Assembly: GCF_000495855.1 (NCBI RefSeq)
Contig: NZ_AWGF01000005.1
Span: forward strand, 124,001-188,000
Source: Asticcacaulis sp. YBE204
Lineage (GTDB): Bacteria > Pseudomonadota > Alphaproteobacteria > Caulobacterales > Caulobacteraceae
DNA length: 64,000 nt
Direction: 5' to 3'
The notes under the pieces were generated by a model. That model had not been told where the DNA came from. It did not search any database and worked only from the letters and a program-made list of their open reading frames with translations. The position numbers were made by a program, and so were the translations under genes. Positions within the stretch are counted from its first letter, which is position 1. Each line of letters opens with the position of its first letter. Shown here piece by piece: positions 53,218 through 62,815 of the stretch.

Positions 53218-54279
53218 ATGCTGAACCGTCGGTCATTTATGCCGCTCCTGGCCGCGGGGACTTTCACAAATCTTGTTGCGGTATCAGGTTGTCAGGCCAA
53301 GAGCGCCTCATCGATCAGCAGTCAGATCGATGAGGCTATAAGACAGAGTGGCGGTGATAACTTCTCCGGCAACGTACTTGTCTTGCGTAAGGGAGAGGTC
53401 CTCTTTCGTAAAAGCTTTGGTCTGGCAGATCGGTCGACGAACGCTCTCAATCAGACGGCGAGCCGTTTTGCGGCGGCGTCCCTGGCGAAACCCTTCACCG
53501 CTGTTCTGACGTTCCAATTGATCGAAGAGGGCAAACTAAAACTCTCCGACCGCCTGGACGGTGTTTTTCCTGAACTGGCGGGCAAGGCAAGCAGTACCAT
53601 CACGGTCGAACAGCTTTTAAGCCACACATCGGGAATCGAAGAGGCTACAGAACATCATCTGGACCGGCCGCTCGTACCGGGTGATCTGGTAGCCGCACGT
53701 TTGACCAGCAAACCCGGGGTCTTTGCGTATTCCAGCGCCGGCTATGTCGTTCTGAAGCTGGTTGTCGAGAAGGCCAGCGGTCAGGACTATGCCACACGCC
53801 TGAATGAAAGAATCTTTATCCCCGCCAGCATGAAAGATTCTGGTTTGCTGCGCACAAATACCGAGGTGTCGGGATTAGCGCTCGGTTATGCGCAAAGCGG
53901 TAACGCGCCAGCCAAGCTATCAGTGCCTGTCGAAATTCTCGATGGTGCGGGGTCGCTCTATACCACAACGGAAGATCTGGCGAGGTTCGACAAGGCTTTG
54001 TCCGGCAATGTCATTCTATCGGCACAGTCCCAAAAAATCATGCATACTCGTCATACGCCAAATGGCGGCGCGGCGTGGGGTTACGGATGGGCGCTGGCCG
54101 ATCAAGGGGGTAAATACTATCCCTGGCACAAGGGTGATCTGCCCGGATACACCGCGGTCATGGCACGACAGATTCATCGGGAAGAGCTGGTCGTTATCCT
54201 GTCAAATCAGGAAAAGATTGACGTAAATGCGATGCGCCAGAAGATACTCCGTATTCTGAAAGCGACCGCAGAGTCATGA
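53218..54279 (+). CDS. Beta-lactamase-related serine hydrolase
   Basis: A 353-residue exported protein: the ATG at 53218 has GGGGGAG upstream and begins a twin-arginine-like signal (LNRRSFMPLLAAG) with a lipobox-like VSGC near residue 31. The catalytic SxxK is SLAK (about residue 92), the YxN-like element is YSS (about 180), and a late HKGDLPGY replaces the KTG. This is the class C beta-lactamase/esterase fold; the substrate may be a peptide or ester rather than an antibiotic. Confidence 0.88.
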   Translation: MLNRRSFMPLLAAGTFTNLVAVSGCQAKSASSISSQIDEAIRQSGGDNFSGNVLVLRKGEVLFRKSFGLADRSTNALNQTASRFAAASLAKPFTAVLTFQLIEEGKLKLSDRLDGVFPELAGKASSTITVEQLLSHTSGIEEATEHHLDRPLVPGDLVAARLTSKPGVFAYSSAGYVVLKLVVEKASGQDYATRLNERIFIPASMKDSGLLRTNTEVSGLALGYAQSGNAPAKLSVPVEILDGAGSLYTTTEDLARFDKALSGNVILSAQSQKIMHTRHTPNGGAAWGYGWALADQGGKYYPWHKGDLPGYTAVMARQIHREELVVILSNQEKIDVNAMRQKILRILKATAES

Positions 54280-54660
54280 TCCCGAGAAAACCGGTGGCGA
54301 GTGCGTCGTTCCCGCCGCGGCAGCCTGGCTTCAGCCTCCAGCATCTGCGTCAGATACTCGATCCAGGCACCCAGCTTCGGGGCCGGCTGTACCTGGCGCT
54401 CGTATTTAAACTCAGTCGCCCCCGAGCGTATGACACGCCGCACCGCATCTCGCGATACACCCTGGTCCCGAACTATCTGCTTTATCGTTACGCCTTGCTC
54501 AAAATAGGCACGGCGGATCTGACCGATCTGATCCACGGCAATCATCCTCCAAATACCCTTCCCGCACGACAAAACGTCAAAAGGAAGGACTGTGACACAA
54601 CCCTAAAAGGGGGTCAGCTTTGGACGCGAAAACCACCCTCTAGGGGGTCAGTATTGCAGG
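54280..54660 (-). mobile_element. istA: IS21-family remnant (istA 5' end)
   Basis: On the - strand a frame starting near 54545 reads IAVDQIGQIRRAYFEQGVTI, then the helix-turn-helix VSRDAVRRVIRS, the typical IstA transposase beginning, and breaks off into the serine hydrolase end near 54280. Upstream are two copies of GGGGGTCAG (54609-54617 and 54643-54651), 34 bp apart, as in IS21 terminal repeats. Only about 90 codons of istA remain and istB is missing. Confidence 0.8.
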
Positions 54661-54877
54661 CGAATTTACACGATCACGATTGGCTTGGCGCTAGGCGGCT
54701 GGACAAACTCGAACAAAGGCGAAGTTCATGCCAATTACGGCAACGGCCATGATGTCCGCACTTTGAAGCTGGCAATAGACCGCATCGAACATTCCGCAAC
54801 TCAATGGCTCGTTCAGTCGTCAAGTAATCCTTGACAACGGGCGACTATGCCCGCGATTCCGAGGGCACTCCATCTAT

Positions 54878-56008
54878 CTATCGTCCTTCGAACGGAGGAA
54901 AATCGTGCGTCTCATATTGGAGAAGCGACATCAAACGTGGGTTCAGGAAAAGTTTCTCCTTGCCCACAGATACTTCCTCCAAAACACCTATATCAACCAG
55001 AGCCTTGAGGTAAACTGATGCCGTTTGGCGCTTAGCCAAGCCCCTTTCCATCAAGTCGGCTATGCGACAATAGGGGCGCTCAAAAATCAGGCTGATCAAT
55101 TCATGCCGGTATATCTTCGGTAGCAGGGTGCGGACATGCTCGGCCGTTTGCTCCATAAGCTGACGCATGGCACCGATCTTTGCCGTTGTCCAAATGGCGG
55201 TGTCTTCAATGCCTCGCACCATGTACAACACCCAATCCTCCCAAGCCCCCTCGGATGTTACCGCTTGAAGCAACCGATAATATTCCGACTTGTTGCGGAT
55301 AATATATCGACTGAGATAGAGGATCGGCAAAGTCAGCAGCCCGTCTTGGATTAAAATCAGGCTATTGACGATACGGCCCGTGCGCCCATTGCCATCAGTG
55401 AACGGGTGGATTGCTTCTAACTGATAGTGGGCCACCGCCATACGCACGACGGGGTCGAGATCGTTCGGTGTGTTGATGAACGTTTCCCAATTGGCCAGTA
55501 GGCCGCGCAGATGCGCCTCGCCTTCCGGCGGGGTATAGACTATGCGCCCCGTCTGGTCATTAACTAGCGCCGTGCCGGGCGTGCGACGTATCGACATGTC
55601 TACCCCCTTGATAGTGCTGCAAAGCTCTTCAAGTGTGCGGGTCGTCAAGGGGCGATCATGTAGAGACTGATAGCCTTGAAACAAAGCACGACTATACCGC
55701 AATGCCTCTTTGGTGGCCGGGTCGGCATTGGTCTCAGGCTGATAAGCGTGTTGGAACAGCCTGTCGGTAGTCGTTACGATGTTTTCAATTTCAGAGGATG
55801 CCCTTGCTTCCAACATTGGCAGTAGGCTGATGAGCATAGACTGGTTCGGTATTAGTTCCCCAGCTTGCCGAAGCTCTCCCAAAGCCGCGCGAGCGCTTAT
55901 ACAAGCCTTGAGCACTGCGCGAGTTTCAATCTGATCAATCGCAGGAGGAAGCCGCGGCAACGCATCGTAAGGAGCATCAGCGCGCCATTCTGTAGGCTTC
56001 ATGTTCAT
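54878..56008 (-). CDS. Fic-family protein with C-terminal winged helix
   Basis: A 376-residue protein. The Fic core [12 protein letters not shown] lies near residue 200, a perfect HxFx(D/E)GNGRxxR motif, preceded by an N-terminal helical domain; SSEIENI near residue 65 resembles the inhibitory (S/T)xxxE(G/N) helix of class II Fic proteins. The C-terminus is a winged helix ([20 protein letters not shown]). The expected reaction is AMPylation of a protein. The ATG at 56008 is chosen over a GTG at 56029. The promoter region holds seven copies of one half-site, so it likely represses itself. Confidence 0.9.
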   Translation of the reverse strand: MNMKPTEWRADAPYDALPRLPPAIDQIETRAVLKACISARAALGELRQAGELIPNQSMLISLLPMLEARASSEIENIVTTTDRLFQHAYQPETNADPATKEALRYSRALFQGYQSLHDRPLTTRTLEELCSTIKGVDMSIRRTPGTALVNDQTGRIVYTPPEGEAHLRGLLANWETFINTPNDLDPVVRMAVAHYQLEAIHPFTDGNGRTGRIVNSLILIQDGLLTLPILYLSRYIIRNKSEYYRLLQAVTSEGAWEDWVLYMVRGIEDTAIWTTAKIGAMRQLMEQTAEHVRTLLPKIYRHELISLIFERPYCRIADLMERGLAKRQTASVYLKALVDIGVLEEVSVGKEKLFLNPRLMSLLQYETHDFPPFEGR

Positions 56009-56021
56009 AAAATCGCCTTTT

Positions 56022-56132
56022 ATCGACACATGCTAAGGGATATGTCGATAGCATCGACACGTCAAGAAAACGTGTCGATGTTTTTTGTTTTTATCGACAC
56101 GTTTGACCCTTCATGTCGATAGCATCGACATG
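56022..56132. promoter_or_regulatory. TGTCGAT operator array upstream of the Fic gene
   Basis: Seven half-sites TGTCGAT/ATCGACA: a single one at 56022, then three inverted pairs. TGTCGAT-AGC-ATCGACA is at 56043-56059, ACGTGTCGAT / ATCGACACGT at 56070-56102 with a 13-bp spacer, and CATGTCGAT-AGC-ATCGACATG at 56112-56132. The outer pairs share the same 3-bp AGC spacer. A dimeric winged-helix protein is the natural binder. Confidence 0.8.
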
Positions 56133-56740
56133 AATTAGGGTTTAGTCGCATCACACTCATATTGCTTCGCAGCGAACATGCCTATGTACCTCCTCCTCCA
56201 GCGCACAGTTGTTAAATCATATTGAATAACTGAATTTTCAAAAACTATTCCTATTCAGATAGTTATGAACATGTGCCTCGACATCAGACCGAGGTGGCAG
56301 ATTCTACCAATAGGCGCTGCGTCTTCCCGACGACCTGCTGCAAGTCCTTAGGCACTTTCCATTTCACATAGAACATCTGGCCCGGACAATCAGCCCAGAG
56401 CCTTTCCTTATGGTCTTACGACGAGGGGAGAAGATGATCGGTTCATGATCGCCCAGACCGTGCTTGAGACTGTTTCCACCCTCTTTGGAGGGCTTTGCCG
56501 AGGCTTGTGCTGACGGTCGTGTCCGCACCAAGTTCTTCGCCTGCTGTCCATCATAGGAAGGCTTGCGCCCCAATATTTCTAAGGACCGGGAATTATAGCC
56601 TTGGTGGCACAGTGAAGTGGCACAGTCGAAATCGTCTCCAGCCCCTTGCGGATAAGGGTTTGCGAACGATGAAAAACTGTCTGGGTGGCACAGACTGGTG
56701 GCACAATAACCGTCAAAAAAAGCGGGCTTAGAGCCTTCTC
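56133..56740. other. Decayed region with mobile-gene fragments
   Basis: No intact gene. On the - strand, a stretch near 56527-56573 reads GRKPSYDGQQ, like a serine-resolvase C-terminus. Near 56280-56380, FYVKWKVPKDLQQVVGKTQ looks like an integrase N-terminus. Both are short and broken. The region appears to be scar tissue of past insertions. Confidence 0.4.
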
Positions 56741-56759
56741 ATTGATCTTGAACGATAAA

Positions 56760-57141
56760 TTGTCGGGATTTGGGAGATTGGAGCGGATGGAGGGGCCAGA
56801 TACACCTCAGCGCTACGAAAATATCGCCATCCGCAACCTTACGCTGAAAGCCAATGGTGGCAACGTCCTCTCCCTAGAACCGTGGAAACAATTTATCGAT
56901 CTTGATGGCCATGCCGCCAACATCTGTGGTGCAGCAAATCCGGATAACTGAACTTAAAGGCCGCTTTGGAGCCTTTGGCACCATACGACCTAATCTGGGC
57001 CAGACCATCGTCAAAGACGTTGTTCTACAGAATATCGACCTGCAACTTGCCAAGAGTGAACTTGATGTCTCCGGTGTAACGGGTCTCGAATTTCGGAATG
57101 TTACGATCAACGGCAAAACTATAAAAATCTTAGCAGATTAG
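56760..57141 (+). pseudogene. GH28-type polygalacturonase fragment
   Basis: The C-terminal part of a beta-helix hydrolase in two frames: YENIAIRNLTLKANGGNVLS up to about 56905, then QQIRITELKGRFGAF and VKDVVLQNIDLQLAK to a stop at 57141. The pattern of short beta-helix turns matches GH28 pectinases. The N-terminal catalytic half is missing. It sits near a functional pectin-use operon and may be a lost paralogue. Confidence 0.65.
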
Positions 57142-57226
57142 GCCTGCATAATTCAAAGGTGGTGCTTGCCGGACACGCGGTGTTGGACCGGATGTAACTC
57201 TAAACGTGCTCTGATGGCCAAGCCTG

Positions 57227-57886
57227 TCACAAAGCCTTGCGGAAGGTCAGATTGTATCTGACGCCGCTGGTGAGCGGGTGGTCACCAATCTTCAGCGGAT
57301 TGATCCCATGATATGTGAGGCGGGCCGGACCGCCCCAAACGACGACATCACCGTGAAGCAGCGGAATCCGTCTGACACGATCTTGACGGGTCCGGCCACC
57401 CCAAAGGAAAATAGCGGGCAGGCCCAACGACACAGACACGATCGGCTGATCGAAATCGCCTTCGTTGCGGTCCTGATGCAGGGAGAGCCGTGCGCCGGGT
57501 TCATACCGATTGATCAAGCAGGCATCCGGCTGAAACCCCAAAAAACCGCCAGCCGCCGCGGCGGCCGAGGCCAGGGCAGCAAAACACGTGGGCATCGCCG
57601 GCCACGGCGACGATGTCTGTGGGTCCACAGAGTCATAGCGATAACCTGAGCGATCCGTGACCCACCCGGCGATCCCGCAATTGGTCATTGCGACCGACAT
57701 CGGCCATCCGCCGGGTGTTACCATGTGGCGAAACGGTGCGATCTGCGTCACGGCGCTGACAGCCGCCAAAAGTTCAGACGCCCGATCAGCTGCAAACCCC
57801 GCCAGCAGCATAGCTCCCTCCGACAGTGGCTGAAAGGGTTCGCGGGCGGTCGCGAGCAAATCCAGTTGATAGGGGTCAGAGGGCAT
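57227..57886 (-). CDS. alkB: AlkB-type DNA repair dioxygenase
   Basis: A 219-residue Fe(II)/2-oxoglutarate dioxygenase. Iron ligands are His and Asp in LSLHQDRNEGD and the later His in RLTYHGINPL; GVRYNLTFRKAL carries the 2-oxoglutarate arginine. It oxidatively removes alkyl groups from DNA bases. The gene overlaps the upstream dioxygenase gene by 11 bases, so the two form an operon. Confidence 0.94.
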   Translation of the reverse strand: MPSDPYQLDLLATAREPFQPLSEGAMLLAGFAADRASELLAAVSAVTQIAPFRHMVTPGGWPMSVAMTNCGIAGWVTDRSGYRYDSVDPQTSSPWPAMPTCFAALASAAAAAGGFLGFQPDACLINRYEPGARLSLHQDRNEGDFDQPIVSVSLGLPAIFLWGGRTRQDRVRRIPLLHGDVVVWGGPARLTYHGINPLKIGDHPLTSGVRYNLTFRKAL

Positions 57887-58661
57887 CGTGAAAGATAATT
57901 CCCAGAGTGTGCCGGTGACCGGCTCGAATACAGCTGACGCCGTGACGCAGCTTCACCTGATAATCGCCCCGCGTACCTGCGACTGGGCGGCTGTTGACGG
58001 CGAAGACGACCACGTCGCCCTTGCGCAAGGGCACGACCGCTGCCCGTGTCTGCATCCTTGGGCGCTGCTCTGTTATCACGAACTCGCCACCCTCGAAATC
58101 CTGGCCCGGTTCAGACAGTAGCACGGCCGCCTGCAAGGGAAAGACGTATTCACCGTAGACGTCCTGATGAAGGCAGTTATAATCATCCGGACCATATTGG
58201 AGCAATAGAGGCGTGGGTCGTCGTTGGCCAGCGGCATGGCAGCGGTCGAGGAATATCGCATGGTCTAGGGGGAAGCTAACGTCCTGCCTCATGCGTTTAG
58301 ACCAACAGTTCGCAAGGGGTGCGAGATAGGGGTAGATGAGCGTTCGCAAGGCCTGCACTATATTGGGCAGGGGATAGGCGAAATACCGATATTCGCCGCG
58401 TCCGAAGCCATGCCGTTGCATGATGACGTGGCTGCGAAAGCCTGCGCCACCGCCATAAAGGCGCGTTGTCGCATCGCATTCCGCCGAGCTCAATAGGCCC
58501 GGCAGAACCGTCCAGCCCTGCGCGTCCAGATCAACTAGGGCGCGGTTCCAGTTCACTCGTTCGATACGTTCCGATAAGACCTTACCTGTGGCTCCCGTGC
58601 TGATCGAGCCATGGTTGACCGTCGGGGTCGTCGAAGCGGTGAGGGTAGTGTCGGTCATCAT
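57876..58661 (-). CDS. 2OG-Fe(II) oxygenase paired with alkB
   Basis: A 261-residue oxygenase. CLHQDVYGEYVFPLQ holds the HxD iron ligands, and LRHGVSCIRAGHRHTLGIIFH the distal His and the 2-oxoglutarate arginine. It contains EGGEFVITEQRPR, typical of prolyl-hydroxylase-like repair-associated proteins that neighbour alkB and ada in alphaproteobacteria. The likely role is in alkylation response; the substrate is not established. An ATG three bases inside is equally good as a start. Confidence 0.85.
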   Translation of the reverse strand: MMTDTTLTASTTPTVNHGSISTGATGKVLSERIERVNWNRALVDLDAQGWTVLPGLLSSAECDATTRLYGGGAGFRSHVIMQRHGFGRGEYRYFAYPLPNIVQALRTLIYPYLAPLANCWSKRMRQDVSFPLDHAIFLDRCHAAGQRRPTPLLLQYGPDDYNCLHQDVYGEYVFPLQAAVLLSEPGQDFEGGEFVITEQRPRMQTRAAVVPLRKGDVVVFAVNSRPVAGTRGDYQVKLRHGVSCIRAGHRHTLGIIFHDAL

Positions 58662-59078
58662 GGCGGCCCATCCAGAGAATCATCGGATGTCACTGTGACC
58701 GGTCTCGACAGCACTTGCGCCCCGTCTCTTGCGCTCGAATTTAGTATTGCTCTGTTGCATACGCTCCCGCTCTCTATTCGAGTGCATATCATATAGGCAG
58801 TCGGAAGGTCTTGTGTGCAAACTGGGTGTTCCAGTAGCTTGGAACGTCCGGTAACGGGTGTTTCGGCGTTCAGTGAATGACCGCTGGGGGCGCGATTGCG
58901 ACTATCGGGCAGTCGGCTCGATTTGGCCCTGTGTGGACCTGGTCTATGACGCGAGTCCATTGCCATAGCCGTGAGATGGGCGGGGAAATGGCCTACAGCA
59001 ACAACGGCTATGTCGTCGTGGGTGCCCTGAACTTCGGGGGAAAGGCTCGATAGGCGAATATCGAGCCTAATTCATCTA
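58662..59078. other. Intergenic region
   Basis: No supportable gene in about 415 bp. A short in-frame scrap at 58975-59053 (EMAYSNNGYVVVGAL) resembles part of a serine-hydrolase domain but has no context. The terminator of the ROK operon is at 59043-59068. Confidence 0.4.
59043..59068 (-). terminator. Terminator of the oligosaccharide operon
   Basis: Perfect 10-bp stem AGGCTCGATA / TATCGAGCCT with a six-base loop, followed on the - strand by TTTCCCCC. It lies 10 bp after the ROK kinase stop. Confidence 0.75.
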
Positions 59079-60011
59079 TCACGCGATACGAGCTCTTGCC
59101 ACTCTCAGAGGTATCTCTCCGACGGACCAAAGCCTTGCTGCGCCACGTACGCCGGAGGAGTCGCCCCATTTGGCTTGTACAATCCGTGACGTCCAGACAT
59201 CCGAGAAGACATGCTCCGCTATGACGACAGGAACGCGCTGTAAAATTTCCGGTACGTTTGAAAGCCCGCCGCCGATGACGATTGCATCAGGATCGATAAG
59301 ATTGCAAACCGTAGCGATCGAACGGCCGATACGATCAATCAGATTTTCCAAGGCGAGTGCGGCGGCCGTTTCGCCTTTGCGCGCCAAATCGATAATCTCT
59401 TCAGCTGGACGTTCTATCTGCGAACGCTGAAAATAATCACGTTGTAAGCCGGTTCCTGAAATCCACTGTTCCAGACAGCCCTTTTGACCGCAGTAACAAG
59501 CGGGGCCCGGCGTCTCGTGCGATTCCGGCCAGGGCAGGGGGTTATGGCCCCATTCACCGGCGATGCCATTACCGCCAGTGACAAGGGTTCCGTTGATCAC
59601 CAGACCACCACCACAGCCCGTGCCTAGGATCACACCAAAACAGACTTTTGCACCGGCACCAGCGCCATCTACCGCTTCAGAAAGTGCAAAGCAGTTCGCG
59701 TCATTGGCCAACCGGACTTCGCGACCCACGGCGTCACTCAGATCCTCGCGGAAAGGCCGCCCGTTAAGGTAAAGCGAATTTGAGTTGCGCATGAGGCCGG
59801 TCGTTGGAGACACCGAACCCGGTGTGCCAATGCCTACCGTACCTGTTTGCCCGGTCTCACGTTCGACAAATTCCACAAGGTCACAAATGGACGTAATCGC
59901 CTCATCATAACGCCCCGGGTTTGGCTTTCGGACCCGGAGGAGGTAATCGCCGTTTTCATCAAGCGCGGCCGCCTCGATCTTCGTGCCGCCAAAATCAATT
60001 CCGATTTGCAT
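59079..60011 (-). CDS. ROK-family sugar kinase
   Basis: A 310-residue ROK kinase: ATP-binding IDFGGTKIEAA at the N-terminus, EWGHNPLP catalytic region and the zinc signature CYCGQKGCLEQ near 178. Fructokinases and hexosamine kinases share this pattern. In this operon it probably phosphorylates a sugar released from a plant oligosaccharide. The ATG overlaps the upstream stop by one base (TAATG). Confidence 0.9.
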   Translation of the reverse strand: MQIGIDFGGTKIEAAALDENGDYLLRVRKPNPGRYDEAITSICDLVEFVERETGQTGTVGIGTPGSVSPTTGLMRNSNSLYLNGRPFREDLSDAVGREVRLANDANCFALSEAVDGAGAGAKVCFGVILGTGCGGGLVINGTLVTGGNGIAGEWGHNPLPWPESHETPGPACYCGQKGCLEQWISGTGLQRDYFQRSQIERPAEEIIDLARKGETAAALALENLIDRIGRSIATVCNLIDPDAIVIGGGLSNVPEILQRVPVVIAEHVFSDVWTSRIVQAKWGDSSGVRGAARLWSVGEIPLRVARARIA

Positions 60012-61225
60012 TACCAGTACGGCTCCCAAACCTTGGTCAGACGGGTCAAGGCTTCAAGGTAGAAGTAGTCGCCCCAGAGGCAGTATTCATCGACCCCAAT
60101 GTGTTTGGGCATATGATAGACGCCATGTTTGAGAAGACCCGTGCCAGCATCCGTCGGCGCGGCGGCGTAGTGACGGATGAGGCTTTCCACCATGGCAATG
60201 GCGCTGCCGCGATAGGCGCTGCTGTCCGGATCCACCAGCGGAACAGATTTGCCCAGTTCCAGCAATCCACATGCCGCGATCGCTGCCGCCGATGAGTCGC
60301 GCTCATGCGGCGCATCGGTGAAAATGAGGTCCCAGCAGCAGACCATATCATCGGGCAATCGATTGAGAAAATAATTGGCAAGACGTGCCGAGGTGTCGAT
60401 CAGGCTTGTGTCGCGGCAGTATCGATAAACGAGAGGAAAGCCCGCAATACCCCAGGCCTGTCCGCGGGCCCAGCACGAGTCATCCGAATAGCCCTGATGC
60501 GTGGTGCCGCGCTTCGGAAGGCCGGACACCGTATCCATGTAATAGGTATGGAAGGTCGAGGCGTCCGGACGGACGATATACTTCTGCGCCTGCCGAATAT
60601 GGTTGTCTGCGGCGTCGGCGAAGGCCAGATCACCGGTCTGCTCGGTTGCCCAATAGAGCAATGGCAGATTGAGGTTGCAGTCGATAATCATGCGACCGGC
60701 TTCTTCCGGGTCGAACAGATTGCCCCACGCCTGAATGATGCCCGCTTTGGGCAGGTAGCGCTTCAACAGAACGCGCGCGGCCTCTACACCTGCCTCCCGG
60801 GCGAGCGGCGATCCCGTCAACTTGCACGCGGCTACGCAAGAAAGTGAGTATAGAAACCCCAGATCATGGTGATCGACATTTACGCGATCAAAGATGCGCT
60901 GGTGAAAGCTCTTGACGTTCTCGTCGGCCGCATTGCGATATTTTTCGTCGCCGGACAATTCGTAGGCCAGCCACAACTGGCCGGTCCAGAACCCGTTTGT
61001 CCACTCCGTATTATCCATAGATTTATATTCATAGCCCTCAGACGACGGCATCGGATAGGCGGACCCGAAAGTCTCGATCCCCTTATCGATGCGTTTCAGC
61101 GCGTCGGTGATGGCTTTTTGAATGAGCGCTTTATCGGGCGTAGTGGGCAGGCGGCGGCTGGGCAGGGGTTCTCGCGCGTTGTCCGCGGCACCGGATATAT
61201 CGGAATTGAGAAGGTTCATAATCAT
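60011..61225 (-). CDS. GH88-type unsaturated glucuronyl hydrolase
   Basis: A 404-residue alpha6/alpha6-barrel hydrolase. Aspartates in KSMDNTEWTNGFW and NVDHHDLGF correspond to the catalytic pair of GH88 enzymes, which remove the unsaturated uronic acid made by polysaccharide lyases. No signal peptide, so it acts in the cytoplasm on imported oligosaccharides. The start overlaps the transporter stop (ATGA). Confidence 0.9.
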   Translation of the reverse strand: MIMNLLNSDISGAADNAREPLPSRRLPTTPDKALIQKAITDALKRIDKGIETFGSAYPMPSSEGYEYKSMDNTEWTNGFWTGQLWLAYELSGDEKYRNAADENVKSFHQRIFDRVNVDHHDLGFLYSLSCVAACKLTGSPLAREAGVEAARVLLKRYLPKAGIIQAWGNLFDPEEAGRMIIDCNLNLPLLYWATEQTGDLAFADAADNHIRQAQKYIVRPDASTFHTYYMDTVSGLPKRGTTHQGYSDDSCWARGQAWGIAGFPLVYRYCRDTSLIDTSARLANYFLNRLPDDMVCCWDLIFTDAPHERDSSAAAIAACGLLELGKSVPLVDPDSSAYRGSAIAMVESLIRHYAAAPTDAGTGLLKHGVYHMPKHIGVDEYCLWGDYFYLEALTRLTKVWEPYW

Positions 61226-62544
61226 TGTTTTGCGTCTGGAACGGAAGAGAGCAGAGGATCGGCCACCGGAGCATCCGGGGAAACAGCAGCACCGTTTGAA
61301 GGCGCTGTCTCCGGATCGGGGGCCAGCGTCCAGATCGAGATGACCCAACATATCAACGCGCCCAGACCGATAATCAGATAGGTGTGCTGAAAGCCGAAAA
61401 GATCGTAAAGCCGGCCCACAGGGGTCGAAAGGATGGCAAGCCCGAGGCTGTGACCGAAGCTAACGCCGACCATGTAAAGGGTCGATGCGAGGCGCGATTC
61501 GAAGTGGGCAGCGATGTAACGGAAAATGGAAACGGCAAGGATCGGCAATTCGATCGAATGCAGCATCTTCATTGCGGAAATGGCGATTGGCCCTTCCACA
61601 AGACCAGAGCCTGTAATGCGAATGATCATGATGCCGGCGGCGAGTAGCAGGCCGCGCTTGATGCCGATGTAGTTGACGATAAACGGCGCGATGAACAACA
61701 TGCCCGCTTCCATGAAAATCTGGGCGAAGTTCAGACGCCCGAACATCACGCGGCCAATAGCCTCGGTTTCGAACTGAGAGGCGTAATAGACCGGGAACTG
61801 CTGGTCGAAGACGAGGTAGAGGTTTGTGACGCCGAGGATCAGGACCATGAACCCCCAGAATTTCGGTAACTTCAGAACGGCAAATGAATCCTTCAAAGTC
61901 ACGCGGCTCGATTTGCCGAGCACGGCCTCTTTCGATTCACCCCTGAAAAAGAACAGCGTGCCGATCAGAATGACGGCGAGCCCCGAAGCAATACCGAAAT
62001 TGATGTGCGGATTGATGTTGAAGAGGTTGCCGGAAAAGAAGGCCGCGCAGGCAAAGCCAAGGGCACCGAACATCCGGACGCGGCTATATTCAAAACCATA
62101 CCAGCGCCCCAGACGATCCACGTAAGATTCGAGCGCGAATGATCCGGCCATGAAGGTCAGGGATAGATAGGCGCCGCCCGCAGCGGCTCCCAGAATCAGA
62201 TTTGATTTCAGTAATGGCTCGTAAATGAAATAGAAAAACGGCCCGCAGGCCCCCACCATTATGGCCAGGAACCAAAGCACATGCTTTCGGAACCCGATCT
62301 TGTCCGAGATAAACCCGTATAGAGGTTGGAAGATCAGGGCCGCAATGAAGTTGGCACCCAGCACCGTACCAGTCTGTTCGCCTGTCAGGGACAAGGTCGA
62401 TTTCAACCAGTTCGACAAAAGCGAAATGCTCATGGCCTGCGAGGCGAAATAAGCAAAGACGAAAACGCTCAGGAGGACCTGAACCTTAACCTTACCGGGG
62501 CGCGCGACCACGGGACTATCACTTCCAGAAGCGACCAATGCCAT
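61222..62544 (-). CDS. MFS oligosaccharide:H+ symporter (LacY-like family)
   Basis: A 440-residue transporter with 12 predicted membrane helices. GFISDKIGFRKHVLW is the conserved loop 2-3, and FEYSRVRMFGALGFA lies near the end of helix 4, as in the LacY/RafB family. It is the first gene of the operon with GH88 and ROK genes and probably imports unsaturated di- or oligosaccharides. Confidence 0.9.
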   Translation of the reverse strand: MALVASGSDSPVVARPGKVKVQVLLSVFVFAYFASQAMSISLLSNWLKSTLSLTGEQTGTVLGANFIAALIFQPLYGFISDKIGFRKHVLWFLAIMVGACGPFFYFIYEPLLKSNLILGAAAGGAYLSLTFMAGSFALESYVDRLGRWYGFEYSRVRMFGALGFACAAFFSGNLFNINPHINFGIASGLAVILIGTLFFFRGESKEAVLGKSSRVTLKDSFAVLKLPKFWGFMVLILGVTNLYLVFDQQFPVYYASQFETEAIGRVMFGRLNFAQIFMEAGMLFIAPFIVNYIGIKRGLLLAAGIMIIRITGSGLVEGPIAISAMKMLHSIELPILAVSIFRYIAAHFESRLASTLYMVGVSFGHSLGLAILSTPVGRLYDLFGFQHTYLIIGLGALICWVISIWTLAPDPETAPSNGAAVSPDAPVADPLLSSVPDAKQ

Positions 62545-62637
62545 ACAATTCCACCCAGTGTTTTCTCGTCATCATATGTACGGTGACGGGTTTTCAATTA
62601 TTACGCTTTCGGACTCAAGGGCATCGATCCGGGTGCG

Positions 62638-62663
62638 TATTTCTGATATCGATATCAGAAATA
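62638..62663. promoter_or_regulatory. Perfect 26-bp palindrome upstream of the transporter operon
   Basis: Half TATTTCTGATATC (62638-62650) and its exact mirror (62651-62663), about 95 bp upstream of the symporter start. The size and symmetry suit a dimeric GntR- or LacI-type regulator of pectin use. The regulator is not in the window. Confidence 0.75.
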
Positions 62664-62729
62664 AATGCAGGTGTATAGGCAAAAATATCAAGCAAGCAGA
62701 GGGTTTGCGGTGAAATTTAAATCCAGCAG

Positions 62730-62807
62730 AAAATGTGAAAACTCACATTTTTTTGTTGGATGGAGACGTTCAGAGGAGATCAGGCCAGGTCTGATACCCC
62801 TGAACGT
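62730..62807 (-). terminator. Double hairpin after the GH28-like gene
   Basis: First, a long imperfect stem (62766-62783 with 62791-62807; outer arms ACGTTCAG/CTGAACGT). Then a shorter AT-rich stem AAAATGTG/CACATTTT (62730-62751) with a T/A-run. They lie between the GH28-like stop and the symporter promoter and would separate the two transcripts. Confidence 0.65.
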
Positions 62808-62815
62808 TGCGGTAT

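Noticed and set aside
53218-54279. True antibiotic-resistance beta-lactamase
   Set aside because: The KTG element is replaced and the protein looks like the broad esterase/peptidase branch of the fold; there is no basis to claim resistance.
58658-58966. 102-residue frame upstream of the 2OG oxygenase
   Set aside because: Polar, biased composition with no domain; it probably reflects G+C-driven open frames.
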